Source: Siphonodentalium dalli (taxonomy: Eukaryota > Mollusca > Scaphopoda > Gadilida > Siphonodentaliidae). Taken from it: a stretch of DNA of 64,000 nt. Location: assembly GCA_032622095.1 (NCBI GenBank), contig CP136061.1, positions 63,925,127-63,989,126 on the forward strand. The letters run 5' to 3'. A model generated the notes under the pieces. That model was not told the origin of the DNA and did no database searches. It saw only the letters and a list, made by a program, of their open reading frames with translations. The translations under genes were made by a program, and so were the position numbers. This document shows positions 56,010 through 64,000 of the stretch, piece by piece; positions within the stretch are counted from its first letter, which is position 1, and each line of letters opens with the position of its first letter.

Positions 56010-56530
56010 GGACAAAAGGCAGTCGCATTGGGAAAATTTGAAAAATCATAAACATCTGTAAAACCATCATCACTAAGAGGAAAATGGAAAAATAGATCGA
56101 CTTTGTTCTTATTTTCATTATTGATAATTAAATCATCAATGACGAGAGGTCAAGTTTTTAAAACCTTTGTTATGTAAACATTATTGTTACAATGACATTC
56201 ATTTTATTAGCAAACAGTTGAGAAATTCCAATCAAATCACAAATGTGTATACAATAAAAGGCCAGCTAGAACAATGAGAACAGAAAACACGGATTTTCAA
56301 CCAAAACATTTGAATTGCAATGGCTATATAATATTGCCAATGTTTACTAATAAAATTACTGGCATTTGTAACAGTAATGTTAACATAACAATGGCTTCAA
56401 ATATGTGAAATCTTGACATTGAAAATCTATCAATAATAAAAATTATAACGTCGATCTAACTGTTTTTCCTTGTTCTTCTTAGTGATAAGTTATACAACAA
56501 TTTTTGATTGTTTACATTTACCAACTGTGA
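56010..56530 (+). repeat. Dispersed repeat R, copy 3
   Basis: A weaker relative of 13,086 and 22,290: AAAATCATAAACATCTGTAA, CATCACTAAGAGGAAAATGG, TCATTATTGATAATT. Its start (AAAGGGACAAAAGGCAGTCG) is related to one unit of the 70-bp minisatellite. Confidence 0.65.
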
Positions 56531-56588
56531 AGGCCTTATGTTCCTTTATAAAGGCTAAGAATCATTCTGAAAATTGCAATATACTTAC

Positions 56589-56659
56589 ATCAATGTATGA
56601 AGCATTCACAAAGGAATCAGTTCTATCTTCAGACGTTATTATTACTCTGTTTTCATCAT
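56589..56659 (-). CDS. RPTP exon 1 of those visible: NASYID region
   Basis: Acceptor ATTTGTCAACAG|ATGATG and donor ATTGAT|GTAAGT; 71 bp entering in phase 1, leaving in phase 0. It reads DENRVIITSEDRTDSFVNAS then YID, corresponding to the conserved SRVxLxxxxxxxDYINASxI of PTP domains. The preceding exon must end with one base of the first codon; it was not found between 56,660 and 64,000. Confidence 0.9.
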
Positions 56660-56738
56660 CTGTTGACAAATATTTAAAATTTAAAATTTGAGATATCACA
56701 GAAAACACCTCTGTTATAATACATGTATGAAGCAACAA

Positions 56739-58525
56739 GAGGCCGATCACGATCTGCAGATGTTAACCCGTCCCTTGGCGATAGTAAATTACTATGATCG
56801 GAATCATAAATGAGAGTTTTGGTGTTGAATTATAGAGTATACTGTTATGTACTATTATAGACAAATGTGCATAACACATATTATTGGAATTTATGACTCA
56901 CTCGCATTTATATAAGAGAATGCACTGGTACAGGATCTGTAATGCTGCACCACCACAGTCTCGGGTTAAATGTGAAAGGTGATCTGGACACGGAATACTT
57001 GGGTTAAGAGAGTCCAATTTAAGTTTACAATGATAATGTATCAAATTCTACCAACAATATAGATCAAGACAAGTGCACCGCTGGGCGGAGGTAACGCCCC
57101 CGACTGTACAATCAGAGAGGATTTTTTTATTTTTGTGCAAATACTTATTAAATGGCACTTTGTAAAGTTATGTTATTCATGAGTATTTAGTACGAATGTT
57201 GTTCTATATTAGCTTCAAATTTGGTCTGGTGCCACAAAAATAGAAGGAAAACTGAAGTTTCTAAAAAAAATAATGAATTTTTTAAGTCGAAAAAGGGTCA
57301 TAACTCTCACAAAAATTATCCGATTAAACCAAAACTTTACCTTGACCTGTATTGCGATATTGGTAATACACAAAAAAAACAGGTTTTGCAAATAAACAAT
57401 CCAAAATCAAGTTATCATCTGGAAACCAAAAAAAGTAGCAAAAAACCTGAATTTTCTAAGTCCAAAAAGGGGTGTAACTCGGGAAAAAATTGGCGGACGA
57501 AACCACGGATATGGGAAATCTTGTCCCCCCGGCTGGTCTATTGGCATACCAAAGATCAACTGAATTGAATTAGCGAAACCAAAGTTATGAGTTGAAACGT
57601 TCGTACGGACGGACGGAAGGACGGACGGACGGAGGGCTCCACTATATACCCCCCGATCTCCGATAATAAGCCACCTCACTGCTGACCCATTAATATCAAT
57701 TATATAGCAGAACTGTCAACAAATCACAGGAATTGTTTATGTTGAAAGCTGGCATCTCTATTAAACCAACAACATTTATAATGACCTCAGACCATCTGTA
57801 AAGTGATATCTTCAGCTGTGCAAGGCAGCAAAGATGTTCGAGTCTACTGTTAATATCATGTGATGTGTATTTCTTTATCAGATTATCTGCACATTGGCAT
57901 ACGAGACATCAGAAAATAATATAGCCTTATCAATAGCTAAGTAGTCCAAAGGCATGGGATGGAATTAGTGAATTGGATTTAATGTCGCTCCAAACAAATT
58001 TACCAGTACATAACACAAAACACCAGTACATTTACACTATAACACATAACACCAGTAAATTTACCAGTACTTAACACATAACACAAGATTTTGGACCGAT
58101 TTAAACAAATTTGGTGTGGTGACTTGGGGTACCCTTGGCAGAGTAATAATGGTGTTAGTTTTTCAAATTTTGTTAACTTTAAAATGTTTTTTTTTAATTC
58201 TTTTTATTATATTTTTGTTTTTCATTAATTTTTTTGTTGTTGTTAAATTCAATCTAAATTTTTTTTAAGAGTGAATATTTTTTAGAAAAAGGGCCATAAC
58301 TCAGTTAAAAATGGTCCGATCAAACCCATATTCGAACTCGATCTGTCTTTTGTCCTGAGAAATTCATATACAAAATTTGGTTCCGATCAGATAGAAAATA
58401 TTTGAGTTATCGCACCATGCGTAAAGTGTCTACAGACAGACAGCCAGACGGACGGAAAGACGCATGACGAGTGGTCAATCCGGACAACGACACTCTGTTT
58501 ACCATACTATGGTATGGGTGAACAT
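56739..58525 (+). repeat. Dispersed repeat T, copy 2, with insertion
   Basis: A full-length relative of 19,137-20,200 (GAGGCCGATCACGATCTGCA at the left, ACCATACTATGGTATGGG at the right). It is interrupted at about 57,062-57,665 and carries a local duplication of ACATAACAC..CCAGTA near 58,010-58,080. Confidence 0.9.
57062..57665 (+). mobile_element. ~600-bp insertion inside repeat T
   Basis: Absent from the 19.1-kb copy at the corresponding point. It begins ATCAAGACAAGTGCACCGCT, contains AAAAAGGGTCATAACTC and AAAAGGGGTGTAACTCGG segments, and ends GGACGGACGGACGGAGGGCT then CCCCCGATCTCCGATAATAA. Its internal layout resembles the 'CCATAACTC ... GACGGACGG' repeats, so it is probably a member of that non-coding dispersed family. 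Confidence 0.75.
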
Positions 58526-60429
58526 AACAAGTACCTTGAATATTAACAAAGTACATTTCTGTTAATTGGGCCTGACATTTCTGTTAATTGGGCCTGATTA
58601 ATTCAATTTTTGCATATCATATTTCACAATCAAACACAGCGTAACATGTGATGGACATGTGACAGCTGGGAAAATTCTGTATCACCTTGGGAGAAGGAAA
58701 CATATAAATGTGACTTGATTGTCAGGGCTGGTGTAATTGTAATGAATTCATTTTGAAATTTTGAAATAATGCACTGATTACTGATTTCCAAGTTCATTAA
58801 AATCATGTTTCATCAACTGATTTGGAGTATCTCAAAATATACCTACTTAGAAGATTTCTGAACAAACTCGTTGATATAGTATTAAATATATGTGTTTTGT
58901 TACTTATATTTTTGGTAAATTTGATATCGTATCGTTTGTGCCAGTTCAAATTTTGTAATAAGCGGTCATGTAAAAATTGCACTGGTAGACTATAGGAAGA
59001 AAATCTAGAGCTGTTTTCACTCCTAAACATTTATGGTAACATAATTTTGATGACTAAGTTGAAGAAAAAGCAGTGTGTGAAGTTAAAATAGTTTCAAGTT
59101 ATAGATAATAATAATACACGTTTCCGGACAGTATTTGTGGACTAATTATCATATCCGAATTTGTAATTTTTATGACTTCAATTCATCTTTCTGGGACATA
59201 TAATGTTCTTAGAAAGGCATTTCAGGTATTTATTGACCTATTTCAATTCTGTGAAAAATCATAAAGTGAATACTATCAGGTGTATTTTGGAGCGCAATTC
59301 GTTGTGTAGCTTTTATAAAAATCATCAGGAGCATTTTAAGCAAAAATGAGCTAAATGCAATCAATTTGATGTGAATAAAGTAAACGAAAATTTTAAAACA
59401 AAATTACGCCTCAAGAAATTTCACCCATAATATGTGGCCAGTTTAGGACACAATTTAACAAACTTATCTTATTTCTATTGATTATATTTGGCAAAATCAA
59501 CTTGTAAAACCAGAAAGTGGGTTTCGTTGAGGCAACAGAGGATGCCATACAACGACATGTAACTTGTTCCACTAAAACTCTGCAGTGTTGATAGATTAAC
59601 CAGGGCAGTAGGCCTACCATCAGATAGTTGTTGAAAAGATGTCACCCCCCCCCTCACAACTTGAAATCACAGATCAAAATGGCAAACAAATACAAACTTT
59701 TACAAAACAAATTTCCAAGTCAAAAATGGTGATAACTGAACTGCAATACATCAAACCAAAATATCTCATAATTGCAGTAGCACAGATTGCCACGGTTGAG
59801 GGGTGGTGGGGGTGTCATCTTGAAATTTCTAACTGCGCACCCTCCCCTCCCGCAATATATCATTGCCCATTACCTCCCAACTGGACCAAACTAAATTACA
59901 ACTGGTACTTCTCCAACTCTCCAACTGTTGAAAATTTATCAAAACCTTACTGATTGGGGGAAGATACCCAGGGGGAGATATCGCGATCCATTGATCTAGT
60001 AATTTCAAAGGATATATTATAGAAGTTGAAGTGAGATCATTTTCCTTAAAATAAGTTACAAAATTTAGGGAACGGTTATCAACATGGCACCTCTGATAAT
60101 TGTTTCTTGAAATCATCAGCATAATAAATAGACACATCATTATCATAGATGAAAAGAAGTAAATAGCCTATATAAACATAATATTGTAGCACCTGCCACA
60201 TGTACAACTGCATAGAACATAGCACATGAGAATTAATCTCATTTAAATTGAAATGAATGACACAAATAAACATTATCCAGCAGTTTCTGTTATTTCTTGA
60301 TCAAACAGTGTCAGATACGATAAGATCTCATTTCAAGAGACATTGGAGAGAATGGCATAAGCTTTATATTGTTGTAAATATATAATATTGTGGCATTAGG
60401 AATGTGAAAGAACAACATTTGTAACAGAG
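58526..60429. other. Unassigned sequence
   Basis: Several 60-105-codon frames occur, but none has a recognisable domain or paired splice sites. This is where an upstream phosphatase exon could be expected; none was identified. Confidence 0.4.
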
Positions 60430-61460
60430 GTACAATGTTCAAATTTATACCTCCCATCTAGAGGTGATTCTAAAGAAGCCTGTAAATTTTCAAATCAATT
60501 CTCCAATAAATGTGGGCTGCGGGGTGTGCTGATGGATTAAAATTTGAAATCCAAGATGGCTGCTGGTGGTCATGTTTTAGTCATACAAAGAGTAAATTCC
60601 AAGATGGCCACTGGCAGCCATGTTTTTCATAGAAAAATTTTCAAATTTGATAGCTCCCATCTGGAGGTGATTTTTTTCTAAACATGCCTGTAAATTTTCA
60701 AATCAATTCTCCAATAAATGTGTGCCGATGGATTCAAATCTGAAATTCAAGATGGTTGCTGGCGGCCATATTTTTAAACAAATTTCAGTCAAAATAAGAG
60801 GCTCCCATCTAGAGGTCACCCCGAAGATCCATATGAAGTTTGGTGATGATCGGATGGATGTGGTCTGTAGGGTGTGTCAAAGGATTTATTCATGCAAAGA
60901 GTAAAATCCAAGATGGCTGACGGCAGCCATATTTTTCATCGAAAATTACTCAAATTGAATAGCTCCCATCTACACGTGGTCACAATCGTGCCTGAAAATT
61001 AAAAAAATAATCCAGCCATAAATGCCGAAATTTAATAGCTCCAATCTATAGTTCATCCTTGAAGCTACATATGAAATTTGGTGAAGAACGGATGAGGGAT
61101 GTGACCTCTAGGGTGTGCCGAAGGAAATTGTAGATGCACGGACACATGACAGATGACAGATGCCAACCCAAGGCAAGAGTTCAAACTTTACTTTGTAAAG
61201 TTGAGCTAAAAATGATCCGGCCATAAATATGAGCTGTAGAGTGTGCTGATGGATTCAAATTTGAAATCCAAGCTACAATTCGGAAACATTTGATAGCTCC
61301 CATCTATAGATCACCCTGAAGCTACATATGAAGTTTGGTGAAGATCGGATGAGGGATGTGGCTTGTAGGGTGTGCCGAAGGAAATTGTTTATGCATGCAT
61401 GGACGACAGATGTCAACCCATGGCAATAGCTTTGTAAAGTTGAGCTAAAAAGGAGTAAAA
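60430..61460 (+). repeat. AAGATGGC-core repeats, tandem block 1
   Basis: About six diverged ~170-bp units: CCAAGATGGCTGCTGG, CCAAGATGGCCACTGG, TCAAGATGGTTGCTGG, CCAAGATGGCTGACGG, separated by AGCTCCCATCTAGAGGT and ATATGAAGTTTGGTGA.TCGG landmarks. Confidence 0.88.
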
Positions 61461-61964
61461 TCTAAATTAAATTAGTTTTTATAGGCCAAAAAAAAAGGGT
61501 TTTGATTCTCAGGCGTTGCCGCATCGAAAATAATGGACAGCGTTGGGCCATTTTAATTAGATTTTGGATTTCAAATTTTCACCATAGTTGTAAACCGGTA
61601 ACACGAAAATAGGAAACTGTCACATGGAAATTAGTTATGTTTCAAATATCGAGTAGGAGCTAAATACAATGATGTATGTGTGGATATTTAACAAAAGACC
61701 ATCTAGGCAACGATAACTATCAGGCATATTGTCACCACAGACTGTCCAAACCCCCAAGTTTATTGGCCAAATATATTGAAATATTTGGAAAAAGATCAGC
61801 AGAAAGATGGATATTTGACCTTTACACAGTAAGAAAGTAACCCTACAGGATAGAGTTTTCTATCTTGCTACACTATTGCACCAAATAGAACCTCGCTCGT
61901 GCATTGATTTAAAAAAAAATTGCCTGAGAATAAAATATCTGCGTTTTTTTGGCCATAAAGACAT
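61461..61964. other. Unassigned sequence
   Basis: No exon or repeat was recognised. Confidence 0.4.
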
Positions 61965-62269
61965 ATTATGTATTTGTTCGGGTATGTGAAACTGATAAGT
62001 TAGCATTCAGGCACTATGTCAACTGGAGGAATGTAACCTTTTAGTAACATCGCCGAAAATTTCAAGCAAATCGACAGAACCACTCCATAGAAATCATCGT
62101 CTGAACTACCTTCAATTGTAAATATTTACTTCTCGATTCGGGACGCAACTATCTGCGATAAACGAACAATGAAAGTGTCAATGACACTGTAGCTCAACTT
62201 AGGTAGGGGAATAATTTAATAGTTGACAGTAAATGGAGGAATAGGAAAGGTGCTAATTGAAATGTCTAA
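61965..62269 (+). repeat. Dispersed repeat U copy 2, then GACACTGTAGCTCAA module
   Basis: Matches 23,937-24,170 up to about 62,165 (CTATGTCAACTGGAGGAATG). The GTGTCAATGACACTGTAGCT module that precedes AAGATGGC units elsewhere follows. Confidence 0.8.
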
Positions 62270-62930
62270 CCTGTGCCAAAGGATTTAGTCATGCAAAGAG
62301 TAAAATCCAAGATGGCTGCTGGTGGCCATGTTTTTTTGACCAATTGACCCCAAAGGGACTCGTTCCCATCTACGTGTCATTGTTAACATCCATGACAAAT
62401 TTCATGACGATCTGACCAAAGCTACGACCTGTAGCCTGCACCAAAGGATATAGTCATGCAAAGAGTAAAATCCAAGAGCATGTTTTTCAGCCGAATGACC
62501 CCAAAATGACTCGTTCCCATCTACATGTCATTGTTAACATCCATGACAAATTTCATGAAGTTCTGACCAAAGCTACAACCTGTAGCCCGCGCCAAAGAAT
62601 TTAGTCATGCAAAGAGTAAATCCAAGATGGCTGCTGGCGGCCATATTTTTTGGCTGAACGACCCCAAAATCACTCGTTCTCATCTACATGTCAATATTAA
62701 TATCCATGACAAATTTCATGATGATGAGACGAACAGCATGACCTGTAGCCCGCGACAATGGATTTAATTTTGAAATCCAAGATGGCCACCAGCGGCCATG
62801 TTTTTTGGCCAGATGACCCCAAAATGACTCGTTCCCATCTACATGTCAATGTCAACATTCATGACAAATTTCATAAAGATCAGATCAAAAGTATGACCTG
62901 TATCCCGCGCCAAAGGATTTAGTCATGCAA
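62270..62930 (+). repeat. AAGATGGC-core repeats, tandem block 2
   Basis: Four regular ~160-bp units with AAGGATTTAGTCATGCAAAG, CCAAGATGGCTGCTGG, ACTCGTTCCCATCTACATGT and CATGACAAATTTCATGA. They are more alike than in block 1, so this block is younger. Confidence 0.9.
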
Positions 62931-64000
62931 ACAGGGGGGGGGGGGTCGGAAAAAAGTGACATGACATTAGGCTGAAAAAACTTTTTTCCGGCTCTTGGGT
63001 ACCCACCACCCCCCTATTTGAAGGAAAAAATATTTTTTCCAATTTCATGCGGGGTACCCACCCCCTTTTTACCTCCAAATCTGTAATATCACACCATTTA
63101 AGCTTGATGGTTAGTATTACAGTTACCCTGTTTCCATTTCTGGTTCTTCTAAGTCATTCCAACTTTTGTAACAACACGAAACAGGTTCTAAAAAAATACC
63201 TGGAAAAACCCAAAATAACACACAGAATACATGTGCTGATCAGTAAATTATTGATTGATTCTTCCCCAAATATTGTCTAAGGTAGCTCATAATGCTCATT
63301 ATACATGTAAACAAATATAAAAGCATTAGTGTACCTTCTTTTCATCACAGAAAGTGTAACTTTAGATGTGTCCCATAGTATCACATGAATTTATGTCAAT
63401 TATGATTTTTGAAAAAATTATTAGGGCAACACCACCTGGCAATTAACTCTCCAACAATATATTCAGCTGAAATCCACTATGTATCACAAAACTAATTTTC
63501 ATTTCCATGAGCTGAGTTCTTGGGCTAGGTACTGTGCTAAGGCCAGACCCAGGTCAAGTATTCATACAAATACATGTACTGCGTGTAAATAGAAACTTGA
63601 AAATAAGACGGTCATATGCAGTCTGCAGAATAAGCTCCAAGGAGGGTGAGTTTTGTGATGCTACCCAGCAGAGTGGGCTATAGCATTACCAAATTCACCA
63701 TATGTGACCCTCATATGTAGCTAGTTCTCCATGGTTGGTCGAGACCAAAATAGAATGAGGTCGTTAGAGGTTGAATTTCTTGATGCTATGCCGGGTAGTA
63801 TCGCCAAATTCGCCCTCTGCAGACTTCGATCATTTTGCTGATGACCAGCACATTATTTTTAGACTTGCATATTATATTAAGTTATATTATATTTTCTTTC
63901 CCTTCTTTTTACTCATCTGTTCTGATTTTGTTTATTCCACTTAGCAGCCTTCTCCATATCTACACATTCAAGGTCTATGTATGCTCGCCCAATTCTTTTA
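62931..64000. other. Unassigned right-end sequence
   Basis: Starts with a poly-G run and GGGTACCCACC repeats related to 2,505-2,600. A short minus-strand stretch at 63,340-63,400 ends with donor-like GAAG|GTACAC but is not recognisable. No gene is called. Confidence 0.35.

Larger units (their letters stand above)
24781..56659 (-). other. Receptor-type protein tyrosine phosphatase gene, 3' part (dead D2 domain)
   Basis: Seven exons at 56589-56659, 55656-55692, 53889-53986, 51559-51678, 39369-39514, 34596-34731 and 24781-24957 join in perfect phase into one frame of 261 codons plus stop. One base comes from an unseen upstream exon. The order of motifs is that of a receptor PTP D2 domain: NASYID, then the IAMA segment (normally IATQGP), the WSVVWE helix, CARYWG, IREFTI, VLVHC|SDGIGATG, and EQYKFLHEA. 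Catalysis needs HCx5R and WPD; here the loop reads CSDGIGATG (Arg replaced by Ala) and the WPD region reads YLSDANV, so it should be inactive. Such D2 domains bind or stabilise partners. D1, transmembrane and extracellular exons should lie to the right; none was identified up to 64,000. Confidence 0.9.

Noticed and set aside
59411-59657. ORF pair considered as an upstream phosphatase exon
   Set aside because: CTGCAG|AGT is acceptor-like, but neither frame shows a PTP motif and the phase cannot be tested.
60079-60273. YADD string in a minus-strand ORF suggesting a reverse transcriptase
   Set aside because: No other RT motif surrounds it; a four-residue match is expected by chance.

Overview
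This looks like a 64 kb piece of an invertebrate animal genome, most likely a mollusc or another lophotrochozoan. The reasons are short exons with GT-AG introns up to about 10 kb, a low-GC background, Polinton, hAT, TTAA-type and non-LTR elements, and dispersed repeats with an 'AGGGCCATAACTC...GACGGACGGACGG' layout that I associate with molluscan genomes. No bacterial operon, rRNA gene or confident functional tRNA is visible. The taxon call is an inference; no species marker is present.

Left part (1-24,700): a 41-bp minisatellite (1,101-2,094) lies beside a complete but gutted Polinton/Maverick element (2,653-11,680). The Polinton has ~680-bp terminal inverted repeats (TIRs) and a perfect 6-bp target duplication, ATCCGA. 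It keeps only a broken packaging-type ATPase and a C2H2-finger ORF. Between them sits an unusual block bounded by two 21-bp-unit arrays in opposite orientation. That block carries the terminal exon of a HECT ubiquitin-ligase domain, a ~290-bp satellite and a TTAA-flanked MITE. To the right are a 70-bp minisatellite, several recurrent dispersed repeats and a 1.07-kb hAT remnant that still encodes a BED finger.

Central and right part (24,781-56,659): the minus strand carries seven exons of a receptor-type protein tyrosine phosphatase. They join in perfect phase into a D2-like domain whose signature loop is CSDGIGATG and whose WPD loop is gone, so it should be catalytically dead. It ends in a short tail with spaced YxxV/YxxI tyrosine motifs. 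The 5' part of the gene (extracellular region, transmembrane segment, D1) should lie beyond the right edge, or was not recognised. Introns of this gene host a 3.5-kb LINE inserted in a 29-bp minisatellite, two more hAT elements with 8-bp duplications, three TTAA MITE families, a CR1-like LINE fragment, a 4.27-kb near-palindrome, an exact 391-bp tandem duplication, a tRNA-derived SINE and a cluster of ~1-kb repeats.

Right end (56,660-64,000): mostly dispersed repeats. They include a second copy of the 19.1-20.2 kb repeat, and tandem divergent units carrying an AAGATGGC core. I see no convincing exon there.
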